64,000 nucleotides of DNA, taken from NCBI RefSeq assembly GCF_000143085.1, contig NC_014315.1, forward strand, positions 1,580,001 through 1,644,000, in the 5' to 3' direction. Made by a program: the position numbers and the translations under genes. The notes under the pieces are model-generated. The model saw only the letters and a list, made by a program, of their open reading frames with translations. It made no database searches and was not told where the DNA came from. Every line of letters starts with the position of its first letter. The stretch's first letter is position 1. Positions 31,737-41,655 of the stretch are shown in pieces. Source of the DNA: Nitrosococcus watsonii C-113. Its GTDB lineage: Bacteria; Pseudomonadota; Gammaproteobacteria; Nitrosococcales; Nitrosococcaceae.

Positions 31737-34643
31737 TTATTTAAGGCCAAAAAGCAGTGACACGGAAAAATTTTTAAATAGTTTATGAGCAGGAATATAG
31801 TTTTTCCCCTTATTCCGCACTATTGTTATTATTTCGTCAGTCAACACATTAGTGAATTTTTCGTATCCATTGACTTCCGGTATTTCCACCCAGGTTCCTT
31901 TCCACAGCGACTCACCAAGGGGCAGTCCATCCCCGTTGTCGCCTAAAAGCGCAAACCACCTGGGAACAACAGAAAGTACTAGCTTATTTTGATGTCTTCT
32001 TGCGAATGCACAAATATGCTTTGCTTTAGCTCCATGAACAGATAGAGCGGTATAATCCCCTTTCTCAAAAAGGAAGGGCAACCTCGCACGAAAAGATAGG
32101 ACTTTCCAAGTCAGATAAAGTTTTACCAGGCTATTTTCTTTATTTCTCAGCAGTTCGTAGGTATGGAATGCCAAAGGCTGCCCTGAATGAATCAGCAGCA
32201 TTAAATGCTGGAGCATTCGTTGCCTTAACGCAAAATCCACGGGATGACGGTTATCGGGATCAACAAGTTGGAATTCCCAAAGTTCATTACCCTGGTAAAT
32301 ATCTGGCACACCAGGAACAGTCAATTTTAATAAAAGTTGAGATAATCCATTTAGTAAGCCAAATCTTGCCACTCGCTTCTGAAAGGGTATAAAATCCACT
32401 AAAAAAGGATTTTTTTCCAGATTACCCAAAGCATTACGCACAAAATGGACCACTGCCGTTTCGTACTCTATATTAGGATTTATCCAAGAAGTATGAACTT
32501 TAGCTTCTTTAATTGCTTTTAGCATATAGGCCTCAATGCGGCCTTGAAAGTTGATTAACCTCTCCTCGCTCATTTCAAGCAGAGGCCAAGCACCAAGCAC
32601 TGTTTGGTAAAATAAATACTCGTCATTCCGGCTTGGGGCACGAAATCCATTTAGCCTGCGTACTTTAGAACGGTTGATGCGTGTCCATCGACTTAAGCGC
32701 TTACGCCATTCTTCTGGTATTTCAGAAAGCACATTGAGGCGAGCACGTACATCCTCGCTGCGCTTGCTGTCATGAGTTGAAGAAGTTATCATACCATGGG
32801 GCCAGTGTTGGACCCTTTCTTGGTTAGCTCGATGAAAAGAGGGAAGAGAAACTCCAAAGTTTCTCGGATCACTGCCGACATCATTGAGGGAAACCAAATA
32901 ATTGTATATATATAATGCAGTATCCTCAAGAGCTTTAGCCATAACTGGCCCCGTATATTGTTGGAATCGCATAACGAAGGGAATAACCCCCTCGGGGAAT
33001 TCGCTCCTTAATGAAGCTTCCAACAAGAGAATAGCTTGGATAAAGTCAAAAATACTGATGTCGGCAGCGGGACTCCTCTTCTTTGCTTGGACCACGGCCC
33101 ACTGGACAAAGCGCTTATCTTCTTCCGAAACCTGATTCGTAGCTACGTAGGTACGATAAACAGGGAAACAAGCAACCACTTCCGTTAATGCCTCACGCAG
33201 TCCATTTAAAGTAAAATCCCGGGTATGTCGATCCCTTTGAGCAATGCTATTAAGCCTATTGGCAAGTACTGTAAGCTCACTAGAAAGCTGGACCCGAATG
33301 ATGATTTTTTTACGCTCATAAAGTAATTGATCGAAATCCCATGAACGACCGATAAAACGACTATAGAGTTGTTCAAACTCTTTTTGGGAAGAGGGATATA
33401 TAAATAATCCGTTATTGAGGGAGGCAAATTCATAACCGGTGGTACCACAAACAGGCCAGTTTTCAGGGAGATGTTCATAACTAGCCAAGATTTTCTCAAT
33501 TACTATATAATAGTTGGGTTTAGAAATTGGATGGGAAAAATGATTCCTCTCGCCCTCACCCTGTATGTCTATGATTTTTTTATTGAGGTGCTGATAATAG
33601 CTAAGAGGATCGTAAAGTCCATCAGGGTGATCGATCCGCAACCCGTCTACCTCCCCTTTCTTCACTAACTCTAAAATAAACCGATGAGTGGTTTCAAATA
33701 CCGCTTGATTTTCCATCCGTAGACCGGCTAAATCATTGATATCAAAGAAGCGGCGATAGTTAATTTCGTCGGCAGCGACTCGCCAATAAGCAAGTCGGTA
33801 AGCCTGCCGCTCTAATAAATAGTGCAGCTGATTAAAACTCTCCGGTTGCTCAACCACACCGTTGAGGACTGCCACAGTATCTAGTACGAAGGCCCCAATG
33901 GCAGGATATTTTCGACACGATTCCGCCAAGCGTCGTTTGTAAATAGCGCAGTCTCGAAGGCGTTCAGCTCTCTTCTCATCACTAGTGTCATGGCGGGAGG
34001 GAAGGTGCTGAAAAGCTGTGATAAGGCTTTGATATTCTAGAAAAGATACTTCTTCTTCTGGGAAGTGATCTGCTAATCGCTCCATTCGATATCCCAAAAT
34101 ATCTGGATAAGTGTTTGGATCAATAGGAAACCGATGATGATAAAAGCAAAGACTAAATTGCCCCCGCTCAAGATCAAAGGTGAGTTCCAGCTCTCCTTTT
34201 TCGAGTACCGTGCCATAATGATCTCCAAGCAGGGGCAATAGCACCTTCCCTCGTAATTCTTCTTTTATGGGACGCCAATCAATATCAAAGTAACCAGCAT
34301 ATTCGGAAGCAGGTCCGTGTTCCAGCACATCGAGCCACCAGCCATTATCATCGCCACCCACCCCCATATGATTAGGCACAATATCAAGTATTTGCCCCAT
34401 TTCATGGCGTCGCAAAGCTAAGATCCAAGAAGAGAACGTTTCTTCATCGCCGATCTCCGGATTAAGCGCATTATGATCCACGATATCATAACCGTGAGGG
34501 CTTCCTGAACGAGCCTTAAGGTAAGGGGACGCATAACAGTGACTCACGCCTAATTCATGGAGATAGGGAACAATCGCCTCAGCATCAGCAAAGGTAAACT
34601 GGCTGTTAAATTGGAGCCGGTATGTAGCACGAGGAATTTTGAT
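31737..34643 (-). CDS. treY: Malto-oligosyltrehalose synthase, non-canonical ATC start
   Basis: 968 aa GH13 enzyme that rearranges the reducing end of a glucan to trehalose. Signatures include GSPHGYDIVDHN, DIVPNHMG, EVDGLRIDHPDGLYDP and PGVPDIYQGNELW. No ATG, GTG or TTG precedes GTG 34547, which would delete the first 32 residues (ATYRLQFNSQFTFADAEA, a strongly conserved first barrel strand). These residues are in frame and preceded by AAGGGAG, 7 bases before ATC 34643, which would give M-K-I-P-R-A-T-Y-R, the family start. So an ATC start is inferred; a mutated ATG is the alternative. Confidence 0.85.
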   Translation of the reverse strand: MKIPRATYRLQFNSQFTFADAEAIVPYLHELGVSHCYASPYLKARSGSPHGYDIVDHNALNPEIGDEETFSSWILALRRHEMGQILDIVPNHMGVGGDDNGWWLDVLEHGPASEYAGYFDIDWRPIKEELRGKVLLPLLGDHYGTVLEKGELELTFDLERGQFSLCFYHHRFPIDPNTYPDILGYRMERLADHFPEEEVSFLEYQSLITAFQHLPSRHDTSDEKRAERLRDCAIYKRRLAESCRKYPAIGAFVLDTVAVLNGVVEQPESFNQLHYLLERQAYRLAYWRVAADEINYRRFFDINDLAGLRMENQAVFETTHRFILELVKKGEVDGLRIDHPDGLYDPLSYYQHLNKKIIDIQGEGERNHFSHPISKPNYYIVIEKILASYEHLPENWPVCGTTGYEFASLNNGLFIYPSSQKEFEQLYSRFIGRSWDFDQLLYERKKIIIRVQLSSELTVLANRLNSIAQRDRHTRDFTLNGLREALTEVVACFPVYRTYVATNQVSEEDKRFVQWAVVQAKKRSPAADISIFDFIQAILLLEASLRSEFPEGVIPFVMRFQQYTGPVMAKALEDTALYIYNYLVSLNDVGSDPRNFGVSLPSFHRANQERVQHWPHGMITSSTHDSKRSEDVRARLNVLSEIPEEWRKRLSRWTRINRSKVRRLNGFRAPSRNDEYLFYQTVLGAWPLLEMSEERLINFQGRIEAYMLKAIKEAKVHTSWINPNIEYETAVVHFVRNALGNLEKNPFLVDFIPFQKRVARFGLLNGLSQLLLKLTVPGVPDIYQGNELWEFQLVDPDNRHPVDFALRQRMLQHLMLLIHSGQPLAFHTYELLRNKENSLVKLYLTWKVLSFRARLPFLFEKGDYTALSVHGAKAKHICAFARRHQNKLVLSVVPRWFALLGDNGDGLPLGESLWKGTWVEIPEVNGYEKFTNVLTDEIITIVRNKGKNYIPAHKLFKNFSVSLLFGLK

Positions 34644-34702
34644 GATCTTACTCCCTTGGATATAATAGATTTTTCACTTCATGTGATGATAAAATAGTCA
34701 TC

Positions 34703-36562
34703 TCAGCTATGGGGATTCTCCTTAAAAAACCAAATTACCATCTCAGGAGGCAATTTTTTGTGAATAAGTATTTCATCTAAATTTGAGGAGGTCGTAAAAA
34801 GTGTTCTTCCGGAAAGGAGAGATGGTAAAGGAACAGAAATTTTTCCTAAGTTAGCTAATAGCGTTAATTGCGCTCCATCACCTAATTGCCAGCGAACTTG
34901 TAATGCTTGCTTGCCTAAGGGTATATAATAACCGTTGTTTTTCCTCATAGTAGCTAGCCTAGGTACAATCCATTGACGCCTGAGGTTTAGCAGATTTTGA
35001 TGCAGATCAAGCCATTCTTTTCCTTTTGTATTGGTTGCGTGCGCCCAGTTTAAAACAGCGCTGTCAAAGGTCACCTGAACTGTAGGATCCGGAATCTGCT
35101 TTTGGGCCGCAGGACTATTAAACTCAGGAAAATGGGCGAATTCCCTTCGCCGACCCTCCCGAACACTGGCAGTTAAATCCTCACTAAAATCACAAAAAAA
35201 AGGAAAAGGCTGAGTTGATCCCCACTCCTGCCCCATAAATAAAAGGGGTGGGAAAGGAGAAAGTAATAGCAGTGCCGTTAATGCCTTTACTTGTTCAGGT
35301 GTTGTTAAAATTGTTATTCGCTCACCGAAAGCCCGGTTACCCACTTGATCGTGGTTTTGAAAGAAGGCTACAAAGGCGCTTGGTGGTAAAGCTTTACTAG
35401 GCTCACCGCGAGGTTTTCCTTCCCTGTAAGGAGAATTTTGTCCTTGATAATCAAAGCCCTCGCTTAAACAGCGGCCTAGATGAGCAATGGGCTGATCAGC
35501 ATAGTCTAGGTAGTAGCCTGTAGTTTCCTGAGTAGTGAGCACATGCAAGGCATGGTGGATATCGTCATTCCATTGTGCAGTATACCAACGGGGTTGCCCG
35601 TTAGATGTACGGGTAAGATAATGAGCTATATTACTATCATTTTCTAGCACCAGATGTATACGTCGTTTGGAATCCAACTGGGAGAAGACCGTCTCTGCTA
35701 ACTCTTCCAGAATATGGGGTTTAGAATCGTCTTGAATTGTATGAACCGCATCTAACCGAAGGCCGTCGAATCGATATTCCTCTAGCCAAAAAAGAGCATT
35801 ATGAATAAAAAATTGCCGAACCCAATGGGCATCCTTACCATCAAAATTGATAGCTGCTCCCCATGGGGTGTGGTGACGCTCCGTAAAAAAGTCTGGGGCA
35901 TATTGATGGAGGTAATTGCCTTCTGGACCAAAATGATTGTACACCACGTCTAAAAACACCATTAAACCGCATGCATGGGCAGCTTGCACAAGGGATTTGA
36001 GATCGTGGGGTTGGCCATAACGGCTATCGGGTGCAAACAAGGAAACACCATCATATCCCCAATTCCAACGACCTGGGAAATCGGCAACTGGCATCAGTTC
36101 CAATGCGGTTACCCCTAATTTTACCAGATGCTCCAGGCGGTTCTCTAAACCTTGAAAAGTGCCCTCTGGGGTAAAAGTTCCTACATGGACCTCATAAATA
36201 ACGGTCTCTTCCCAGGGCCGTCCACTCCAGCCGCCTTCCTCCCATTTAAAAGTAGCTGGATCAACTACCTCGCTGGGACCGTGGATATCTCGGGGCTGGA
36301 ATCGAGAAGCGGGATCAGGAACCCGCTCCCCACCGTTGATCTGATAGCGGTATAAACTGCCCGGTCCAGCCCGCTTGGTTTCTAGCTCAAACCAACCCTC
36401 CTCTTTAAGAGTCATAGCTAAGGGGGCTGCTTCTGGCGTACCTTCCAAGCATAAATCCACTTGTTTAGCGGCAGGCGCCCATAACCGGAAACGTACAGTA
36501 CCTCTTTCCGTCAATTCAGCGCCAAAGGGCATATCATGGCGGTGCTGCATCGTTTGTAACAC
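34703..36562 (-). CDS. treZ: Malto-oligosyltrehalose trehalohydrolase
   Basis: 619 aa GH13 enzyme that releases trehalose from the TreY product. N-terminal CBM48-like domain (10-100, RFRLWAPAAK), barrel with VYNHFGPEGNYL, catalytic Asp in FDGLRLDAVH, Glu in HLVLENDSN, and FFQNHDQVGNRAFGER. treZ precedes treY by 59 bases on the same strand, so both act on glycogen-type glucans; trehalose is a compatible solute, fitting a saline habitat. Confidence 0.94.
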   Translation of the reverse strand: MLQTMQHRHDMPFGAELTERGTVRFRLWAPAAKQVDLCLEGTPEAAPLAMTLKEEGWFELETKRAGPGSLYRYQINGGERVPDPASRFQPRDIHGPSEVVDPATFKWEEGGWSGRPWEETVIYEVHVGTFTPEGTFQGLENRLEHLVKLGVTALELMPVADFPGRWNWGYDGVSLFAPDSRYGQPHDLKSLVQAAHACGLMVFLDVVYNHFGPEGNYLHQYAPDFFTERHHTPWGAAINFDGKDAHWVRQFFIHNALFWLEEYRFDGLRLDAVHTIQDDSKPHILEELAETVFSQLDSKRRIHLVLENDSNIAHYLTRTSNGQPRWYTAQWNDDIHHALHVLTTQETTGYYLDYADQPIAHLGRCLSEGFDYQGQNSPYREGKPRGEPSKALPPSAFVAFFQNHDQVGNRAFGERITILTTPEQVKALTALLLLSPFPPLLFMGQEWGSTQPFPFFCDFSEDLTASVREGRRREFAHFPEFNSPAAQKQIPDPTVQVTFDSAVLNWAHATNTKGKEWLDLHQNLLNLRRQWIVPRLATMRKNNGYYIPLGKQALQVRWQLGDGAQLTLLANLGKISVPLPSLLSGRTLFTTSSNLDEILIHKKLPPEMVIWFFKENPHS

Positions 36563-36668
36563 CTTTCTTGAAATTCTACTCAGTTAAACTATAGCTTATA
36601 AAAAACATAGTGGATAATTGTTTATTTTTATAAATAGGCGCAAACCTGCTCGGTTTTCATTTGAAGTC

Positions 36669-37673
36669 TTATAAAGTCTTTCTAGTAGTAGCTTGGGCTA
36701 AGGTTTGGAAGATCACTGGCCCTGCTAGTGCAGCAAATACCGGTGCGCCAGCAATGAGATACCAATAAAACGTAGCAAAACGCCAGAGAACAAGGGCAGT
36801 TGCCAATGTGGCGCTATCAAGGAAAGGTCCTAGCATTACCCCAAATCCCAATTCAACCCCCCCGCTCCCACCCGGCAAAAAGGTAAAATGCCCTAAAGTT
36901 AGTATTAATACCTGGGTAATAAATAGATAAGGCCAGGGAACATTTTCGCCTAGAGCTAAAAGGAGAACATAAAGAACACTAAAGCGTAACAGCCAATGAG
37001 CGATACAGAAGAGATAAGCGGCATATAAATATCGTCGAGGAAGCCCTAAAAGCAGCGTTAAACCGTGGCGAAGGCGTAGCATCCAGCGTGCTGCTCGCTT
37101 TCGACGAGGGGTAGAGACTCTGAATAATTTTAATAGATAGCCGAATGCTCGCAACAATTTTCGATATTGCCGAGCGAGAACCCACATAACTCCCATCCCG
37201 CCGGTAAGTAATACCACCACCAAAATAAACCCAAGGTGTATATCATAAGCCGCGTTGGTTGCCAGCTTTATCACTACGATGATGGAAGCAGTAATAAAAA
37301 ATAATAAGTCTATTCCCATCTCCATGGTAAAGATAGCTGCTGCATGAGCCGTTTTTACACCATATCTATTTAAAAGATAGATATAGCTAACAATTCCGCC
37401 GCTCCCGGCAGGGGTAGCGGAAAAAGCGAATTCCCATGCCATAACCGTTCCGAGCGCGCTTCGATGTGAGAGCTTGGTATCTACCGCAGAGATTAAAATT
37501 CGCAGTTTAGCGGCATTAAAATTCCAACCAAGCACAATCATTCCCAAGGTAAGCAGAGGCAGCCAAGGAGGCACTTGGCTGAGGCGCTCAAAGATTGCCA
37601 GTCCGCCATAGCCGAATGGGATCGCCAAACCTAAGCCCATGGCTAGCAGGGCTAAAATCCAGTAACGTCTCAC
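36669..37673 (-). CDS. Lysylphosphatidylglycerol synthetase-like membrane protein (UPF0104)
   Basis: 334 aa, about eight membrane helices throughout. The motifs EFAFSATPAGSGG and FLPGGSGGVELG are typical of the flippase half of MprF-like proteins (YbhN/UPF0104). No soluble aminoacyl-transferase domain is present, so it may be a lipid transporter of unknown substrate. Direction matches treZ, but a 106-base gap separates them. Confidence 0.85.
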   Translation of the reverse strand: MRRYWILALLAMGLGLAIPFGYGGLAIFERLSQVPPWLPLLTLGMIVLGWNFNAAKLRILISAVDTKLSHRSALGTVMAWEFAFSATPAGSGGIVSYIYLLNRYGVKTAHAAAIFTMEMGIDLLFFITASIIVVIKLATNAAYDIHLGFILVVVLLTGGMGVMWVLARQYRKLLRAFGYLLKLFRVSTPRRKRAARWMLRLRHGLTLLLGLPRRYLYAAYLFCIAHWLLRFSVLYVLLLALGENVPWPYLFITQVLILTLGHFTFLPGGSGGVELGFGVMLGPFLDSATLATALVLWRFATFYWYLIAGAPVFAALAGPVIFQTLAQATTRKTL

Positions 37674-37952
37674 GGATTTAGATTAAAACGGTTGAAGATA
37701 AAAAGTTCGGCAAACTGAGCGGGTTTATCGTTGCCATAGAATATGGGTTACTTCACTTGGAAGGAAGGTCAGTAATAGCGTGAGATATCTTAAAGAGGTA
37801 CAATTTATGGTTCCGCTGCAAAAGTTTGCGTATCTATGTAAGCCTTTCCGGGGATCGTATCCTTTTCTTAATTCTTCGACTTACATAGGAGACAGTTGTT
37901 TAGTTTCGATATTTGACCATTACCCAATGGGTACTATTTTACAGGGGGAAAG
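37674..37952. other. Intergenic region without a supported gene
   Basis: 279 bases between the UPF0104 gene start and the iscA stop. The only structure seen is a 9-bp inverted repeat, CTATGTAAG at 37834-37842 and CTTACATAG at 37880-37888, 37 bases apart. It may hold the UPF0104 promoter; nothing else is convincing. Confidence 0.5.
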
Positions 37953-38276
37953 TTACATGCTGAAACTTTCTCCGCAACCGCAAGTTCCGGTAACATTTGG
38001 ATTTTGAAATTTAAAGCTCTCGTTCAAACCTTCACGCCGGTAATCCAATTCGGTACCGTCAATAAAATTTAAACTTTGCTTATCAACTAGGATCTTAACT
38101 CCATCATGATTAAAAACAGTATCCTCCGATTTTACCTGCTTTGCGAAATCAAGCACATAAGCATATCCTGAGCAACCACTTTTTTTAACACCTACCCGCA
38201 AACCTTCTACATTTTCCTGCTGGGAGAGAACTTTTTTAATTTGCTTTAATGCAGAAGCCGTAACTGTAATTGCCAT
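37953..38276 (-). CDS. iscA: Iron-sulfur assembly protein IscA
   Basis: 107 aa A-type carrier. The three cluster/iron ligands are Cys35 (SGCSGYAY), Cys99 and Cys101 (CGCGESF), at the same numbers as in E. coli IscA. It follows iscS directly; iscU, which normally lies between them, is not there. Confidence 0.94.
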   Translation of the reverse strand: MAITVTASALKQIKKVLSQQENVEGLRVGVKKSGCSGYAYVLDFAKQVKSEDTVFNHDGVKILVDKQSLNFIDGTELDYRREGLNESFKFQNPNVTGTCGCGESFSM

Positions 38277-38289
38277 CTTTTACTCTCTC

Positions 38290-39447
38290 CTATCTGCCAT
38301 AACCAACATCACACAATAACATCCTCTGAAATTTACTTATTTGACTTTCTAGTACCGTAATCAGTTCATCTATTTGAGATAAATTATTCTCCACCCCGAT
38401 ACTGACACGAACAGCCCCTTGCGCTAGTTCTGGTGCTACCCCCATGGCTAGCAATACGTGGCTGGGTTGGTGATGGTTGCTATCACAAGCGGAGCCGCTA
38501 GAAACGCCTATTCCCGCCTTATCCAAGGCCATCAGCAAAGTCTCTCCTTCTATTCCAGGTACAGTAAAAAAGAGAGTATTAGGTAAGCGCTCAGCTTTTT
38601 CTCCAAAGATAACAATCCCTGGTAATCGCTGTAAGGATTGCTCTAGATATCCCCGCAATTGGGACCATTCACGAGCACGTTGCTCCATCTCTAGGCTTGC
38701 AAGTTCGGCGGCTTTACCAAATCCCGCAATAGCAGCCACATTTTCGGTACCACTACGGCGACCTTTTTCTTGGCCGCCTCCTTGTAGAAGCGGATAAATA
38801 TCTACGCTACTGTCCACAATTAGCGCTCCTACTCCCTTAGGGCCTCCCATTTTATGGGCTGAAAGACTCATAAGATGAACACCACTGTGGCGAAAATCCA
38901 GGGGTACTTTCCCTACCGCCTGGACCGCATCAGTATGAAATAAGCTTTCTTGGACGCGCACCCTCTCACTTAAAGCAGCAATATCTTGTATAACTCCAGT
39001 TTCATTATTCGCCCACATAATAGAAACTAAACGAGTATCAGGACGTAATGCTGTCTCTAAAGCTAAGGGACTCACTCTTCCTTCGGAATCCACTTCAATT
39101 TCAGTTATTTCAACTCCCTGGGTCTGTAAGGCTAGTCCAGGCTCTCTAAGAGAAGGGTGTTCTACGGCGCTGATTGCGAGGTGGCCTTGAGGACGGGGAC
39201 CCATTGCTCCAAATATTGCTAAATTATTGGCTTCGGTACCACCGCTTGTAAAAATCACCTGAGAGGGCGTTGCCTGAACCAAGTCAGCTACCTGGGTGCG
39301 AGCCTGCTCTATGGCCTCTCGAGCAATACGACCATAACGGTGTACGCTAGAAGGATTTCCTTGCTGTTCCCGAAGATAAGGGAGCATGGTATTCAATACC
39401 CGTTTATCCAACGGAGCTCCTGCATTGTGGTCAAGGTAAATTGCCAT
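38290..39447 (-). CDS. iscS: Cysteine desulfurase (IscS/NifS group I)
   Basis: 385 aa PLP enzyme supplying sulfur. Schiff-base Lys199 (SAHKMGGPKG) and catalytic Cys321 in SSGSACDSNHHQPSHVL. It lacks the final IscU-contact tail of E. coli IscS and opens IYLDHNAGAPLD, somewhat NifS-like. Only one base separates it from iscR, so it belongs to the IscR-controlled operon. Confidence 0.93.
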   Translation of the reverse strand: MAIYLDHNAGAPLDKRVLNTMLPYLREQQGNPSSVHRYGRIAREAIEQARTQVADLVQATPSQVIFTSGGTEANNLAIFGAMGPRPQGHLAISAVEHPSLREPGLALQTQGVEITEIEVDSEGRVSPLALETALRPDTRLVSIMWANNETGVIQDIAALSERVRVQESLFHTDAVQAVGKVPLDFRHSGVHLMSLSAHKMGGPKGVGALIVDSSVDIYPLLQGGGQEKGRRSGTENVAAIAGFGKAAELASLEMEQRAREWSQLRGYLEQSLQRLPGIVIFGEKAERLPNTLFFTVPGIEGETLLMALDKAGIGVSSGSACDSNHHQPSHVLLAMGVAPELAQGAVRVSIGVENNLSQIDELITVLESQISKFQRMLLCDVGYGR

Positions 39448-39448
39448 T

Positions 39449-39949
39449 TTAAGAAACGCGATTCGTACCTACCATAACAGTGGATGCGGTGCAATCAGCA
39501 CAGCTTACCGAAACAGCATCATCTAGCCGTGTCGCAACTTCTTGGATGTCATCACGCTGAATTAGCTCACCCAAGGTAATGTGGGCAAGAAATTTATAAA
39601 TCTGCCGACTGAGATCTTCCCATAGCTCATGGGTAAGACAGCGTTGGTTTTCTTGACAGTTTTTTAATCCCCCACAGCGTGTAGCGTCCATGTTTTCATC
39701 AACTGCGGTGATAACATCAATGATACTGATTTTCCCCGCTTCACGACTTAGACGATAACCACCACCTGGACCTCGAGCACTGCCCACTAGACCTTTCTTA
39801 CGCAGCCGAGCAAAGAGTTGTTCTAAGTAAGAGAGGGAAATCCCTTGGCGGCGTGAAATATCAGCTAGGCTAATCGGACCTTGCTCGTAATGTAAAGCCA
39901 AGTCCAGCATTGCGGTTACCGCGTAACGACCCTTGGTTGTTAGCCGCAT
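39449..39949 (-). CDS. iscR: Iron-sulfur cluster regulator IscR
   Basis: 166 aa Rrf2-family repressor. Winged HTH 1-70; [2Fe-2S] ligands Cys92, Cys98 and Cys104 (C-x5-C-x5-C) and His107, exactly the E. coli spacing. In cluster-bound form it represses isc genes; a type 1 site lies upstream. Confidence 0.96.
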   Translation of the reverse strand: MRLTTKGRYAVTAMLDLALHYEQGPISLADISRRQGISLSYLEQLFARLRKKGLVGSARGPGGGYRLSREAGKISIIDVITAVDENMDATRCGGLKNCQENQRCLTHELWEDLSRQIYKFLAHITLGELIQRDDIQEVATRLDDAVSVSCADCTASTVMVGTNRVS

Positions 39950-39989
39950 GTAATTAAGCGTTCCCTAGTTCAGTTAGCAAAAGAATTAC

Positions 39990-40014
39990 ATAACTGACTA
40001 TATGAGTCAACTAT
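39990..40014 (-). promoter_or_regulatory. IscR type 1 binding site and iscR promoter
   Basis: A 25-bp sequence matching the IscR type 1 consensus except for two positions; the half-sites read ACTGACT and AGTCAACTAT on the + strand. It lies about 41-65 bp before the iscR ATG and contains TTGACT, a likely -35 on the minus strand with TAATTC 16 bases on, as in the autorepressed E. coli iscR promoter. It overlaps the cysE stop codon. Confidence 0.8.
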
Positions 40015-40820
40015 TTGGCCACTGCTGATTTATCCTCGCCAACTTGTCGTTCTTGTTCCTCCTCATTATTATTATTTATAGATAACTCGCTGGTTTTTAA
40101 ATTAGGTAGGCTTGCTTTAGGAAGCTCTCCTCCTAAGTGCTGAATCTCGGCCGTTATTTGCTCAATACGCTCATCTAAACGCTGAATATGCTTAGTCAAA
40201 CCATGGATAGTTCGTTCAATAGGATCGGGGGCATCTTGAGGGGTACCGTAGGCATCAAATTCAATATGTTTAGTTATTGCCGGATGTTTGGCCTTCCCAT
40301 ATTGATCTTTTGATTGAACCATGTGTCCCGGAACTCCAATCACAGTGGTATTCACTGGAACATTCTTAACTACTACCGAATTAGACCCTATCCGTGCCCC
40401 ATTGCCTATGTGAACAGGTCCAAGAACTTTAGCGCCAGCCCCTACCACTACATTATTTCCCAAGGTAGGATGCCGTTTTCCTTTTCGCCAGCTGGTCCCT
40501 CCCAAGGTTACCCCGTGATAAAGCGTACAGTCATTCCCAATCTCCGCGGTTTCGCCGATGACTACGCCCATCCCGTGGTCGATAAAAAAACGCTGTCCAA
40601 TCCGAGCCCCTGGATGAATTTCGATCCCGGTTAGCCAGCGACTCAAAGTAGAAATAACTCGTGCCAGCCATTTAGCCCCTAAATTCCACAGCCGATGACT
40701 CAGTCGATGCCATAAAATAGCATGGAATCCTGGATAAGTAGTAATGACTTCGAAGGTATTACGTGCTGCGGGATCCCGTTCGAATACGCACCTTATTTCT
40801 TCTCGCAAGCGTTTAAACAT
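40011..40820 (-). CDS. cysE: Serine O-acetyltransferase
   Basis: 269 aa; makes O-acetylserine for cysteine synthesis. Left-handed beta-helix hexapeptide repeats ([41 protein letters not shown]) are clear, with the catalytic DH pair in FIDHG. The C-terminus is long, with an extra coiled-coil and a charged [11 protein letters not shown] tail. It is upstream of iscR, so cysteine supply and its use are adjacent, as in many Bacteria. Confidence 0.92.
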   Translation of the reverse strand: MFKRLREEIRCVFERDPAARNTFEVITTYPGFHAILWHRLSHRLWNLGAKWLARVISTLSRWLTGIEIHPGARIGQRFFIDHGMGVVIGETAEIGNDCTLYHGVTLGGTSWRKGKRHPTLGNNVVVGAGAKVLGPVHIGNGARIGSNSVVVKNVPVNTTVIGVPGHMVQSKDQYGKAKHPAITKHIEFDAYGTPQDAPDPIERTIHGLTKHIQRLDERIEQITAEIQHLGGELPKASLPNLKTSELSINNNNEEEQERQVGEDKSAVAK

Positions 40821-40908
40821 AATAAAGGTACCTCTTCCCCTGACTAATCTAGCTCATAGCTGTTGCTCAGATTCCTGTTATTCTCTTTTGCAACTGTATA
40901 GAAATCCA

Positions 40909-41655
40909 TTATTTCTTCATCATAGCCTCAGGGATCTGTGCTTTCTTTTGGGCAGCAGTTAGAATTCCCCGCAAGATATTGATCTCAGGAGTATTGAGGT
41001 GGGCGCGAAAAAACAAGCGGCGTAAGCGGCGCATTAAAAATTTGGGATTACTTGAATTAAGAAAGTCAATTTTTATTAAAGTCTGTTCTAAGTGGCTAAA
41101 AAAGCCTTCTATTTCATCTATAGAGGCTGATGATGATTCTCCAGAATGCCGAAAGTCATCCGTCATGGAAGCCATCCGGATCTCATAGGCCATCACTTGT
41201 ACCGCCGCCGCTAAATTTAGGGAGCTATATGTTGGATTACTTGGAATATGGACCCAATAATTACAATGATCTAGCTCGAAGTTAGAAAGCCCTGAATTTT
41301 CTCGACCGAATACAATTGCCACTTCTCCTTTTAGGGCTTCCTGAACAACAAGGGCGCCAGAGGCCCGGGTATTTAATACTGGCCAGGAAATATTTCTAGA
41401 CCGAGCACTCAGCCCAAATACTTTCTGACAACCAGCTATTGCTTGGGCCAAGCTGGTGCAAACCTTTGCTTGGACCAATAACTCATCTGCACCAGAAGCC
41501 ATGGCTGTAGCTTCAGCGCAGGGAAAACGTCTTGGATTAACTAAGTATAAGCGGTGTAACCCCATGGTACGCATGGCCCGCGCTGCTGCTCCAATATTGC
41601 CGGGATGGGTGGTTTCCACCAATACGATGCGTACTTTTGCTAATTTCATAGTCAA
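40909..41655 (-). CDS. trmJ: tRNA (cytidine/uridine-2'-O-)-methyltransferase TrmJ
   Basis: 248 aa SPOUT methyltransferase acting on position 32 of several tRNAs. Motifs: VETTHPGNIGAAARAM at the start, VFGRENSGLSNFELD, and PSNPTYSSLNLAAAVQVMAYE knot region. Overlaps queA by 4 bp; its neighbours cysE-iscR match the E. coli trmJ-iscR order. Confidence 0.93.
   Translation of the reverse strand: MTMKLAKVRIVLVETTHPGNIGAAARAMRTMGLHRLYLVNPRRFPCAEATAMASGADELLVQAKVCTSLAQAIAGCQKVFGLSARSRNISWPVLNTRASGALVVQEALKGEVAIVFGRENSGLSNFELDHCNYWVHIPSNPTYSSLNLAAAVQVMAYEIRMASMTDDFRHSGESSSASIDEIEGFFSHLEQTLIKIDFLNSSNPKFLMRRLRRLFFRAHLNTPEINILRGILTAAQKKAQIPEAMMKK

Noticed and set aside
37780-38007. 75-codon plus-strand frame upstream of and overlapping iscA
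   Set aside because: Overlaps the 3' end of iscA in antisense, no ribosome site, and no recognisable protein features.
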